Shown: piece after piece, positions 1-7,844 of the stretch
Layout of the letters: each line of letters begins with the position of its first letter
Position numbering within the stretch: position 1 is the stretch's first letter
Source: QHXM01 sp963697975
GTDB lineage: Bacteria > Acidobacteriota > Blastocatellia > Pyrinomonadales > Pyrinomonadaceae
DNA: 64,000 nucleotides
Direction: 5' to 3'
Assembly: GCA_963697975.1 (NCBI GenBank)
Contig: OY969111.1
Span: forward strand, 1 to 64,000
Program-made: the position numbers and the translations under genes
Notes under the pieces: generated by a model
What the model was told of the DNA's origin: nothing
Database searches by the model: none
Seen by the model: the letters and a program-made list of their open reading frames with translations, nothing else

Positions 1-99
1 GGCTTTGCACAAAAAGTCGAGAACAGATGGAGATATTGTATGTGCAAGATACCCTAGTCACTACTTCTGGTGCTCATGACAGACTTTTTGTGCAAAGCC
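1..99. repeat. 18-bp perfect inverted repeat, 63-bp spacer
   Basis: GGCTTTGCACAAAAAGTC at 1-18 is repeated as its exact reverse complement at 82-99. The left arm begins at the first base of the window, so the repeat may extend further left. Nothing between the arms looks like a gene. It could be a MITE-like remnant, a terminal repeat pair of a very small element, or a long-loop hairpin in front of the gene at 224. The symmetry is seen directly; its function is unknown. Confidence 0.7.
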
Positions 100-223
100 C
101 GCTGGGCGTAATATATATTATCGGACCCAGGCGCTATTGTTTACCGCCCTTTACTCTTCAGCGTTTTTGCCGTATTTTGAGCAATCCCGTTAAGTATCAA
201 GATACTGATAAGGACACTGCATC

Positions 224-772
224 ATGGCTATTAAAATTGAAGTCGAGACGACAGCAAAGCTCCCTAAGAAAACGCACAGCCAGATTGAGAAAATACTGGA
301 ATGTCTCCCTCGTGAACATTTGCGAGGTATTGAGCGGATAAGGCTGGTTGACAACATCAATGATCCGCGCCTTAAGAACCTACAACAAAGAAGCGACTTA
401 CCCGGCTTATATCACCCCAAACAAGGAGCGCAGGCAGCATGGCTTGAAATAGCAACAGGCGTATTACTCCCCCGCTCCAAACCACTGACAAAACGAATCA
501 TGCCCCGGCTGTCCTTTAGAGGCAACCTGGCGGCAATCGTTTTCTCATTGATAGGCCAACACTATTATTTGACATTACGCCACTCTATTAAGCGCGGCCA
601 GATCGAGGCCGCGGTACGGTCTTATACGGAGAAGCACTTACGCTCATGGCATGAGCGCCAGCATACGCTCCGGTCACGTATCTTTAAACCTTTTCAACCT
701 ACGCTGGAGAGATGGGGACGATCACTTCAAAAGCGCGCAGCGGCGGAAAGAAAAAGAAAGCAGTCTATTTGA
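224..772 (+). CDS. conserved-looking hypothetical protein, 182 aa
   Basis: I do not recognise this family with confidence. The protein is basic and has no signal peptide. It has a Lys/Arg-rich tail (residues about 165-182) and a central hydrophobic stretch near residues 100-115 followed by a His-rich segment (GQHYYLTLRHSIKRGQIEAA, about 111-130). The layout of that segment resembles a zincin active-site helix but lacks an HExxH motif, so a degenerate metallopeptidase-like fold is only a guess. The gene is convergent with parB, whose end lies 54 bases downstream. No clear Shine-Dalgarno sequence precedes the ATG. Being the only sizeable uninterrupted frame between the inverted repeat and parB supports it as a real gene. 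Confidence 0.55.
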   Translation: MAIKIEVETTAKLPKKTHSQIEKILECLPREHLRGIERIRLVDNINDPRLKNLQQRSDLPGLYHPKQGAQAAWLEIATGVLLPRSKPLTKRIMPRLSFRGNLAAIVFSLIGQHYYLTLRHSIKRGQIEAAVRSYTEKHLRSWHERQHTLRSRIFKPFQPTLERWGRSLQKRAAAERKRKQSI

Positions 773-826
773 TTTAGATCATTTAAAGAATAAAATGTCG
801 CCGAGGATTTTATCAGACCCAATACA

Positions 827-1666
827 TCATTCAGGATTGTCAATCTTATCCGCCGCTTCTCTTAAAGCAGCAACAATCCGTTGGCGATCAACTTCTGAAC
901 GCCGGAATCGCAACTCAAGCTTGAACTCTCTTCCGGGAGGCACATAGCGAAAAGTAAAAGGCTTTGGGGAGTCATTTGACGGACGGCTTCCCGCAGTTGC
1001 ACGCCGAGAAGCACGCGCCTCATCCCTGGTCATCCCTCGAAGTTCTATTTCCTCAGTTACCCTTCGCATGGACTCCTCATCAGGCTGCCGGACGATCTCA
1101 AGGAGGAGCGTTTTTGCGGCGATGTCGGCGCGCCGACATCGCTCTCGTATGTCCTCCGGAAGCGACGAAATGGAGAGCGCCTCGGTGACGGTGCTTCGGC
1201 TCTTCCCTACCTTGCGGGCGACCTCCTCATGCGTATACCCAAAACGTTCGCAGAGCGCGCGTAAACCATCTGCCTCCTCCCAGGGAGTTAAATCCTTTCG
1301 CTGCATATTCTCTATCAAGGCAATTTCAGCAACCGCCCGATCGTCAATATCCATCTCAATACATGGCACTTCGCGTATGCCAGCTTCACGTGCAGCTCGC
1401 CAACGGCGCTCACCCGCAATTATCATCCAGCGACCGCTCAACCTTGAAGGTTTAACCAGTAAAGGCTCTAACACCCCTTTCTCAATAATGGAAGCAGTCA
1501 GATCTGTCAGATCACCGATCTCAACCCGAGGCTGATCAGGGTTAGGGTCGAGCTTATCCAACGCAATCATGCGACCAACAGGTGTTGGTCGATGTTGCGC
1601 CAACTCCTCAACATAATGTGCATCATGGCGCATGCGTAAACCCGTCGGAAGGCCTCTTTTAGACAC
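827..1666 (-). CDS. parB: chromosome partitioning protein ParB
   Basis: ParB is the CTP-dependent clamp that loads on parS sites and works with ParA in origin segregation. The 279-residue protein has the ParB/Srx CTPase fold with GERRWRAA (about residues 85-92) and ENMQRKDL (about 118-125), then a helix-turn-helix of the KorB/Spo0J type (HEEVARKVGKSRSTVTEAL, about 146-164) and a short C-terminal dimerisation segment. Its start overlaps the end of parA by 8 bases, so the two are translationally coupled. The coding sequence carries a 24-bp perfect palindrome at 1119-1142. The family call is firm. A chromosomal rather than plasmid origin is inferred from the short Soj-type ParA and the housekeeping neighbours. 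Confidence 0.95.
   Translation of the reverse strand: MSKRGLPTGLRMRHDAHYVEELAQHRPTPVGRMIALDKLDPNPDQPRVEIGDLTDLTASIIEKGVLEPLLVKPSRLSGRWMIIAGERRWRAAREAGIREVPCIEMDIDDRAVAEIALIENMQRKDLTPWEEADGLRALCERFGYTHEEVARKVGKSRSTVTEALSISSLPEDIRERCRRADIAAKTLLLEIVRQPDEESMRRVTEEIELRGMTRDEARASRRATAGSRPSNDSPKPFTFRYVPPGREFKLELRFRRSEVDRQRIVAALREAADKIDNPE
1119..1142. repeat. 24-bp perfect palindrome inside parB
   Basis: The sequence is a perfect palindrome whose 18-bp core, ATGTCGGCGCGCCGACAT, recurs at 6829-6846 as the centre of a 36-bp palindrome between ssb and accA. In parB it encodes residues around RCRRADIA just after the helix-turn-helix and keeps the frame. It may be an iterated genomic palindrome or a protein-binding site. 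Confidence 0.7.
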
Positions 1667-2414
1667 GGCTGATCACCTCTTCGCAAAGTTTTGCGTACTC
1701 GCTGGCACCTGAAGAGTTTGGCGCAAACGTGAAGATGGACTCCTTGTAAGCGGGAGATTCCTCAAGGCGCACGCTTTTTGTAATGACCGTCTCAAACATC
1801 TTGGCACCGAAGACGCGTCGAATCTGCTCAAACACTTCTCGCGCTAATGTCGTCCTCTTGTCGTGGAGTGTGACTAGCACCCCCAGTACCTGTAGGTTCG
1901 GATTAGGACGCGCTTTAACCTTTTCTATTGTCTCAAGCAGGTCGTCCGTTCCCTCCAGAGCAAAATACGATGACTGTATGGGGATGAGAACATGCGTGGC
2001 CGCTACCAGCGCATTCACCGTAATTAAGCCTAATGTTGGAGGAGTGTCTATGACTACCACATCGTAAAGCAAGCGTAAGGATTCCAGACGATCCTTCAAT
2101 CTGAAGGGCGCATCAAAATCCCCAACAAGTTTAGACTCTATTTTTGCGAGATTTATGCGGGCAGGAATTATGTCAAGCCCCTTGACAGGGGTGTGGTAAA
2201 CGGACTGACTGGTGCTCTCCAATCCATCTACCATCAACTCATAAGCGGAGAAGTCCACCGTTAAAGGGTCCAGAAAAGAGATGGAGCTATTACCCTGAGG
2301 ATCCAAGTCAAGCAATAAAACGTTTTTCCCACGCCGCGCGAAAGCCGCAGCTAAATTAATAGCCGTAGTAGTCTTCCCCACCCCACCTTTCTGATTCGCT
2401 ATTGCAATAATCAT
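1659..2414 (-). CDS. parA: chromosome partitioning ATPase ParA (Soj-like)
   Basis: ParA binds DNA non-specifically in its ATP form and moves ParB-parS complexes. The protein opens directly with the deviant Walker A motif KGGVGKTTTAINLA (about residues 9-22), has the DPQGN motif near residue 40 and a Walker B-like VVVIDTPPTLG near residue 120. At 251 residues and without an N-terminal DNA-binding extension it is the Soj-type short form typical of chromosomes. It lies upstream of parB with an 8-base overlap. No other gene precedes it on this strand for about 80 bases, so the pair probably has its own promoter in 2415-2494. Confidence 0.96.
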   Translation of the reverse strand: MIIAIANQKGGVGKTTTAINLAAAFARRGKNVLLLDLDPQGNSSISFLDPLTVDFSAYELMVDGLESTSQSVYHTPVKGLDIIPARINLAKIESKLVGDFDAPFRLKDRLESLRLLYDVVVIDTPPTLGLITVNALVAATHVLIPIQSSYFALEGTDDLLETIEKVKARPNPNLQVLGVLVTLHDKRTTLAREVFEQIRRVFGAKMFETVITKSVRLEESPAYKESIFTFAPNSSGASEYAKLCEEVISRV

Positions 2415-2494
2415 ATAATTTTAACTGGCGAGAAGCAATTGCGTTATCGGACGGAAAGATGCAGGAGCGACTTCAACTTTTAATCGTTAAGGAA

Positions 2495-2992
2495 CTACAT
2501 TGGAAGGTCGCCAGCTTCACCAATCACGTCAGGCCACTCCTCTTCCTCATAGGCCTCGCCTCCCTGATCTATATCTTCCTGCTCACTGGCAACACTATTA
2601 CGCGAGGCGCGAATGACATCCATATCGACAAAGATCGGGCAATCAGCACGCAAGGCCAGCGCGATCGCATCGGATGGGCGCGAATCCAATAGCACACTTG
2701 TTCCATCATTTGTGCTCATTTCGATAACGGCGAAAAAAGTGTTGTCGCGCAACGCTGTAACCACTACGCGCGCTACATGCGCTCCCATCTCAACAATCAA
2801 ATTCCGCAATAAATCATGCGTCATCGGGCGTTGCGGGGCAATTTTCTCGATTTCTAAAGCGATGGCGTTGGCTTCATAAGCACCGACCCAGATGGGCAGC
2901 ATGGTCTCGCTATTTACATCTTTGAGAATAATGATGGGCGTGCCGCTGTTCGGGTCCATCATCAAAGCGCGAATCTTAACTTCAATTTCCAT
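2495..2992 (-). CDS. bifunctional nuclease family protein (DUF151)
   Basis: This is a 165-residue member of the BFN/DUF151 family, small proteins for which nuclease activity has been reported in some members. The typical opening (MEIEVKIRALMMDPNSGTPI) and the conserved core with PIWVGAYEANAIALEIE and LLDSRPSDAIALALR (about residues 33-49 and 101-115) are visible. The acidic C-terminal tail (about 140-165) is not part of the usual domain. The gene follows miaB on the same strand after 36 bases, so co-transcription is likely. Its role in the cell is not known from sequence. Confidence 0.88.
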   Translation of the reverse strand: MEIEVKIRALMMDPNSGTPIIILKDVNSETMLPIWVGAYEANAIALEIEKIAPQRPMTHDLLRNLIVEMGAHVARVVVTALRDNTFFAVIEMSTNDGTSVLLDSRPSDAIALALRADCPIFVDMDVIRASRNSVASEQEDIDQGGEAYEEEEWPDVIGEAGDLPM

Positions 2993-3028
2993 GCTGACAC
3001 CTCACCTAATACATCAAGGAATGCTGCC

Positions 3029-4366
3029 TCAATTCCAGACTACTACCCCATACAAGCTATTCACTTTTGCCTCAGTGATTCGGACTCTTACCTCCCTTCC
3101 CGCCAGTGATTTATCACCCGGGAAGTTTACTACTTTATGACACGTAGAGTGTCCGGTCATGTCAAATTCAGACTTAGCACTTTCACCTTCTACAAGGACG
3201 CTGACCTCACGGCCCACGTAACTCTCGTAAATACGGCTTTGAATTTTTTTCTGAAGAAGCTCCAAAGCCAAAAAACGAGAGGATTTCTCCTTCTTGGAAA
3301 CGCCGTCAGCGAGGGCTGAGGCAGGAGTATCAGGCCTCTCGGAATACTTGAAGATGTAAAGCCCATCGTACTGACATTGCTCGACTAAAGCCATCGTCTG
3401 GTCAAACTCTTCTACTGTCTCATTAGGGAATCCGACGATTATATCGCTTGTTAGCGCGAGCCGGCGCCGGGCGGATTTGATAATCTCAACTCGATTTAGA
3501 TAATCCTCTGCCTTATAACCCCTACGCATAGCCCGCAGCACGCGGTTGCTGCCTGATTGAACCGGGAGATGTACCCAGTCACAAAGATTCTCATTCTCAT
3601 CTAAAGCGGCAACAATGTCTGGATGAAAATCACGCGGGAAAGAAGTTGTAAACTTAATGCGCTCCATTCCGGTGGCCGCAACGGCTCGCAGCAATTTGGA
3701 GAACGGCGTCATCCCTGAAAAACCTTCTAGGCCTGAGGAGGTTCTGGGCCTATAGCTGTTCACATTCTGACCAATTAAGTGAACTTCTTTATAACCTTCT
3801 GCGCGTAACTTGTTCACCTCATCAACGATCTCTGTGGCATTTCTACTTTTCTCCCTGCCACGCGAAAAGGGCACGATGCAGTAGGAGCAGAACTTATTAC
3901 AGCCTTCAATGATTGGCACGAATGCGACATAGGGCGAGTGCCGCTCGACTGTGGAGACATTCCAAAGCTCACCTTCTGATCGCTCACCCAAATCCATGAT
4001 CTTCTGATGGCCGTCACTTACACTTTCAATCAACGAAGGAAGTCGATCTGTAGCCGCTGTTCCAATCACCAGATCAATTGCGGATGAATGATCGAAGAGA
4101 GAGGCCCCTTCTAATTGAGCAACACAGCCCATAACGCCGATCACGGGTTCGTGTCCTCGCCTGGACTTTTGGACCTCACCGATTCTATTAAATACTTTCT
4201 GAGCAGCACGCTCACGCACTGAACAAGTATTGAAAATGACGACATCGGCTGACTCCGATGATCCTGTTAGGCTGTAACCCGCTTCACGTAACTTTGTGGC
4301 CGCCCGTTCCGTGTCTGCCACGTTCATCTGGCATCCCAGTGTTTCTATGTAAACATTCGTTTTCAT
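3029..4366 (-). CDS. miaB: tRNA-2-methylthio-N6-dimethylallyladenosine synthase MiaB
   Basis: MiaB is a radical-SAM methylthiotransferase that adds the 2-methylthio group to i6A37 of tRNAs reading UNN codons. Three N-terminal cysteines of the auxiliary 4Fe-4S cluster are visible (ETLGCQMN, NTCSVRE, MGCVAQ). They are followed by the radical-SAM motif CNKFCSYC (about residues 156-163), the elongator-type radical SAM core, and a C-terminal TRAM domain (about 375-442). The 445-residue length matches the family. The preceding recN gene ends 93 bases upstream. The related enzymes MtaB and RimO are less likely given the GCQMN opening and CSVRE motif. Confidence 0.95.
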   Translation of the reverse strand: MKTNVYIETLGCQMNVADTERAATKLREAGYSLTGSSESADVVIFNTCSVRERAAQKVFNRIGEVQKSRRGHEPVIGVMGCVAQLEGASLFDHSSAIDLVIGTAATDRLPSLIESVSDGHQKIMDLGERSEGELWNVSTVERHSPYVAFVPIIEGCNKFCSYCIVPFSRGREKSRNATEIVDEVNKLRAEGYKEVHLIGQNVNSYRPRTSSGLEGFSGMTPFSKLLRAVAATGMERIKFTTSFPRDFHPDIVAALDENENLCDWVHLPVQSGSNRVLRAMRRGYKAEDYLNRVEIIKSARRRLALTSDIIVGFPNETVEEFDQTMALVEQCQYDGLYIFKYSERPDTPASALADGVSKKEKSSRFLALELLQKKIQSRIYESYVGREVSVLVEGESAKSEFDMTGHSTCHKVVNFPGDKSLAGREVRVRITEAKVNSLYGVVVWN

Positions 4367-4459
4367 GTTTATCTAACTTTCAAGGTCTGTGCTGAGGCGC
4401 TGAGTGTAGCAGAAATCCCCTCCTTTGGGGAGACTTCTTCCCGCAAGGGAGTAACCACT

Positions 4460-6229
4460 CTAACTCGATTTTTTCCTGCGCGTTCGTCGAGAACTCTTGG
4501 CATTATCGAGTAGCCATTGGGCAGCTACGCGCGTCGTTTCGGCTTTCTCATCGCCACCAATCATGCGAGACAATTCGTTTATACGCTCCTCCGGCCCAAG
4601 CTCTCTGATATTCGTAATCGTTCGCTCGCCCTCAACCGTCTTGGTTACTACGAAATGATGATCAGCGAATTTAGCAATTTGCGCCTGATGTGTCACACAG
4701 AAAACCTGGCGTGTAGCCGAAAGGGCCTTTAAACGCTGGCCGACAGACTCGGCGACCCGCCCCCCGATTCCAACATCAACCTCATCAAACACGATTGTCT
4801 CAAACATCTCATCTTCCTGGCTGATAGTGCGTAGAGTTAGCATCAATCTGGAAAGTTCACCGCCTGAGGCAACATAGGACAAAGGTCTTGGGCTTTCACC
4901 GGGATTAGCAGATAGCAAAAATTCTACATAATCCGCTCCACTTTGTGTAAAGAAAGCAGAGTCAGTGGATTCGTCTGCAATCCCTGTCACGCTCACACGC
5001 TCTGCTGTCTCTTCATCTTCCAATGCAGATGTTTCTATAGAAACCAAGAACTTCGCTTGTCCCATAGCAACGTGCTGCAAGCCATCCATTACTCTTTGCT
5101 CAAGCATAGGTGTGGAGGCACGTCTGCACGAGGTCAAACGCCGGGCGAACTCAATATAGGTCTGCCGTAAAATTTCCACCTCACCTCTTAAAGCCCCTAC
5201 CCGCTCTGCCGAATCGCTCGAACTAGAAAGATGCTCAGCCAGCTCATCTCTAACTTTAAGAATTCCATCTAAATCAGTCCCATATTTACGTTTAAGTTTT
5301 TCAAGGTCTGCCAGACGGGATTCCACCGCAGCGAGCCTGTCGGGTGAATATTCTACGCCGGAGCCGTAACCACGTAAGGCCTCTGCGACATCCGATAAAG
5401 AGGCGATTCCCGACAAAAGGGATTCCATGGCGACTCCTGCGCTTCCAATAAAGCTGGCCAGTTCGTCAAGCTGCCGACGAATCAAAGTAAGCCGTGCAAG
5501 GATGCTCTCGTCGCTCTCATACAAATCGTGATAAGCGTTTGAGCCTAATTCTACGATCCTTTCTGAATGCGCTAACATCCTTCTCTCAGATAGTAATTGA
5601 TCGTCTTCTCCGCTTTTAGGTTTAATGGCATCAATTTCAGCCAATTGATGTTGTATAAAATCGCTTGAGCGCTCTTGCTCAACCATCTGGCCAACAAGTG
5701 ATTTCAATTCCCGCTCAGCGGATTTAAGACGCTGGAAAATTTGCCCAACCTCCTTCTTTAGAGATATACATCCACCGAAGTGATCTAATAACTCACGATG
5801 AGATTGTGCTGAAAGGAGTGATCGCTGCTCTCCTTGCCCATAAATCTCTGCGACAAATGGTTGCAGCCTCTTGAGAAACCCTACCGTTACACTCTTTTCA
5901 TTGATAAAGATGCGGCTCTTACCTGTAGCAAAAATCTCACGTCGGATGACAAGATGGAGGCCCTCCTCAAGACCGATTTCATCCAATACCTCTCGCATTC
6001 CCTGCTGTTTCGTTCGGGTAAACTGAAAAACCCCTTCAATGTATGCCTGAGACTCACCAGTACGGATTTGCGCGGATGAGCTACGGTTTCCTAAAAGCAA
6101 ACCCAGAGCATCAACAATAATGCTTTTACCGGAACCGGTTTCTCCGGTCAAAACATTGAGACCGAGCGGAAAATCTATCTGCAAGCGCTCAACAACAGCA
6201 AAATTAGAGATAATAAGGGACTTTAGCAT
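4460..6229 (-). CDS. recN: DNA repair protein RecN
   Basis: RecN is an SMC-like ATPase that acts early in recombinational repair of double-strand breaks. The N terminus (MLKSLIISNFAVVERLQIDF) and Walker A motif TGETGSGKSIIVDALG (about residues 29-44) are diagnostic. The central third is coiled coil. The C-terminal part has the ABC signature ASGGELSRLMLTLR and Walker B FDEVDVGIGGRVAE. The end is a basic tail (SSRRTRRKKSS). At 589 residues it is slightly longer than the E. coli protein. The gene is divergent from ssb, and the 154-base gap between them carries the ssb promoter. Confidence 0.96.
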   Translation of the reverse strand: MLKSLIISNFAVVERLQIDFPLGLNVLTGETGSGKSIIVDALGLLLGNRSSSAQIRTGESQAYIEGVFQFTRTKQQGMREVLDEIGLEEGLHLVIRREIFATGKSRIFINEKSVTVGFLKRLQPFVAEIYGQGEQRSLLSAQSHRELLDHFGGCISLKKEVGQIFQRLKSAERELKSLVGQMVEQERSSDFIQHQLAEIDAIKPKSGEDDQLLSERRMLAHSERIVELGSNAYHDLYESDESILARLTLIRRQLDELASFIGSAGVAMESLLSGIASLSDVAEALRGYGSGVEYSPDRLAAVESRLADLEKLKRKYGTDLDGILKVRDELAEHLSSSSDSAERVGALRGEVEILRQTYIEFARRLTSCRRASTPMLEQRVMDGLQHVAMGQAKFLVSIETSALEDEETAERVSVTGIADESTDSAFFTQSGADYVEFLLSANPGESPRPLSYVASGGELSRLMLTLRTISQEDEMFETIVFDEVDVGIGGRVAESVGQRLKALSATRQVFCVTHQAQIAKFADHHFVVTKTVEGERTITNIRELGPEERINELSRMIGGDEKAETTRVAAQWLLDNAKSSRRTRRKKSS

Positions 6230-6308
6230 AAAGGGCTTTCACGCCTGAGAATCCACCTTTAAAGTATAGGTTTAAATCTTACGGACAATTCCCGGCATCA
6301 ATTAAGGC

Positions 6309-6337
6309 TTGACCCACTACCGACACACTAGTAGTAT
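6309..6337 (+). promoter_or_regulatory. sigma-70-type promoter of ssb
   Basis: TTGACC at 6309-6314 and TAGTAT at 6332-6337 are separated by 17 bases and point towards ssb. The start of transcription would be expected near 6344, giving a leader of about 40 bases with an AAGGGAG ribosome site at 6368-6374. Confidence 0.7.
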
Positions 6338-6383
6338 CACAGCGTTTTTGGTCTTTCTATTCTGAATAAGGGAGAAACTATAC

Positions 6384-6812
6384 ATGTCTTTTAATAAAAT
6401 CATACTGGTTGGCAATTTGGGCCGCGATCCGGAACTGCGCTACACCCCTCAAGGCACCCCGGTGTGCAGTTTCACTGTGGCCACAAACGAAAAGCGTAAA
6501 GACCGCGCAGGCGAGATGCAAGACGTCACTACTTGGTTTAGAGTCACGCTCTGGGGCAGACAAGCAGAGACCGCATCACAATATTTAACTAAAGGCCGTC
6601 CTATTTATGTTGAAGGGAGAATTCGCCTTGAAGAGTGGACGGATCGTGATGGCAAACAGCGATATACCCTCGAAGTTCACGCAACAGACATGCAGTTTAT
6701 CGGCGGAGGCCGCGCAGACGAAGCGGGGGCAACAACAGGAAGCAAGCCCTCAACCCAATCAGATCAAATATCATCCGAAGCCGACGTTTCAGACGATGAT
6801 ATACCCTTCTAA
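6384..6812 (+). CDS. ssb: single-stranded DNA-binding protein
   Basis: SSB coats single-stranded DNA during replication and repair and recruits partners through its C-terminal tip. The 142-residue protein has the OB-fold opening MSFNKIILVGNLGRDPELRYTP, the tract TTWFRVTLWGRQAE (about residues 49-62) and YVEGRIRLEEW. A low-complexity linker (about 112-132) leads to the acidic tip DVSDDDIPF, which is intact. The start follows an AAGGGAG ribosome site at a spacing of 9 bases. The gene is monocistronic: its own promoter lies in front and a 36-bp palindrome follows it by 8 bases. It is the only plus-strand gene in the first 13 kb apart from the hypothetical protein at 224. Confidence 0.97.
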   Translation: MSFNKIILVGNLGRDPELRYTPQGTPVCSFTVATNEKRKDRAGEMQDVTTWFRVTLWGRQAETASQYLTKGRPIYVEGRIRLEEWTDRDGKQRYTLEVHATDMQFIGGGRADEAGATTGSKPSTQSDQISSEADVSDDDIPF

Positions 6813-6819
6813 TCTGCGG

Positions 6820-6855
6820 CAGCCACCTATGTCGGCGCGCCGACATAGGTGGCTG
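6820..6855. terminator. 36-bp perfect palindrome between convergent ssb and accA
   Basis: A perfect 36-bp palindrome begins 8 bases after the ssb stop and lies 42 bases before the end of accA. As RNA it would form an 18-bp stem with essentially no loop. There is no T-tract on either side, so it is not a classical intrinsic terminator, though it could block read-through from both directions. Its 18-bp core is shared with the palindrome inside parB. Confidence 0.55.
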
Positions 6856-6896
6856 ATTCGAACTGGCTTCAATCAGACATCTTAAACCCAGAGGAC

Positions 6897-7769
6897 TTAA
6901 GTGGCCAAATCCCCCCACTTTCCATATCTTTGTAACTTACGATAGCGCTCAACTATTCGCTGACGGTGTGAGAGGGACATGATACTTAACAATCTCTCTT
7001 TGAGAACTACATCCAACATCTCAGCCGCCATTTGATGATCACCATGCGCCCCTCCCGGCGGCTCCGCAACAATAACATCAACCAAACCTTCTTTAAGTAG
7101 GTCTTCAGCAGTTAGCCGCAAGCTAGCAGCGGCTCTATCCGCTTGTGCCGAATCTTTCCACAAGATTGCAGCGCACCCTTCTGGCGAAATTACCGAGTAG
7201 ACCGCATTTTCAAGCATCAAAACCTGGTCGCCTACCCCAATAGCAAGAGCACCTCCTGACCCACCCTCGCCGATGACCGTTACCAAAACAGGCACCCGGA
7301 GCTTAGCCATTTCACGTAAATTATAGGCAATCGCTTCCGCTTGCCCCCGCTCTTCAGCATCGATCCCGGGATACGCACCTGTAGTGTCAATAAACGTAAG
7401 TACCGGGCGACCGAATTTTTCGGCAAGCTTCATCGCACGCAAAGCCTTTCGATATCCTTCAGGTTTCGGCATTCCGAAATTCCTATGCTGGCGCTGCTTT
7501 GTGTCCCTACCTTTTTGATGCCCAACTATAACAACTGGAAGATCATGAAAAGAGGCAAGGCCACAAACAACTGCAGGGTCGTCCGCAAACCGACGATCTC
7601 CGTGAATCTCCGTAAAATCCTTAAAGAGCTTCTCGATATAATCTAAAGTATAAGGTCTCTCTCCATGACGAGCGAGCAGCACACGCTCAAAAGCGTCGCT
7701 TGATCTATCGGAATGAGACGAATCCGGAGAGGGTGGATTCTCAATATTTGGATCTATCTTTTCTGCCAT
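6897..7769 (-). CDS. accA: acetyl-CoA carboxylase carboxyltransferase subunit alpha
   Basis: AccA with AccD forms the carboxyltransferase that moves CO2 from biotin to acetyl-CoA in fatty-acid synthesis. The crotonase-like core is clear: EIHGDRRFADDPAVVCG, GHQKGRDTK, NFGMPKPEGYRKALR, IDTTGAYPGIDAEERGQ and GEGGSGGALAIG with the oxyanion-hole glycines (about residues 168-179). At 290 residues it is shorter than the E. coli protein because the N-terminal helical segment is reduced and replaced by a polar Ser/Asp/Pro leader (residues 1-25). The gene lies 75 bases downstream of dnaE on the same strand, the frequent dnaE-accA order. Confidence 0.95.
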   Translation of the reverse strand: MAEKIDPNIENPPSPDSSHSDRSSDAFERVLLARHGERPYTLDYIEKLFKDFTEIHGDRRFADDPAVVCGLASFHDLPVVIVGHQKGRDTKQRQHRNFGMPKPEGYRKALRAMKLAEKFGRPVLTFIDTTGAYPGIDAEERGQAEAIAYNLREMAKLRVPVLVTVIGEGGSGGALAIGVGDQVLMLENAVYSVISPEGCAAILWKDSAQADRAAASLRLTAEDLLKEGLVDVIVAEPPGGAHGDHQMAAEMLDVVLKERLLSIMSLSHRQRIVERYRKLQRYGKWGDLAT

Positions 7770-7844
7770 TCACTATCCTCATTTTATTGATACCACCGCA
7801 GGAGGCTGCTTCCCCAACGACATCGGGACACTAAGGCTATGCCT

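Noticed and set aside
1382..1397. parS-like site AGCTTCACGTGCAGCT inside parB
   Set aside because: It shares only 11 of 16 positions with the parS consensus, mainly the CACGTG core, and lies in coding sequence. Too weak to call.
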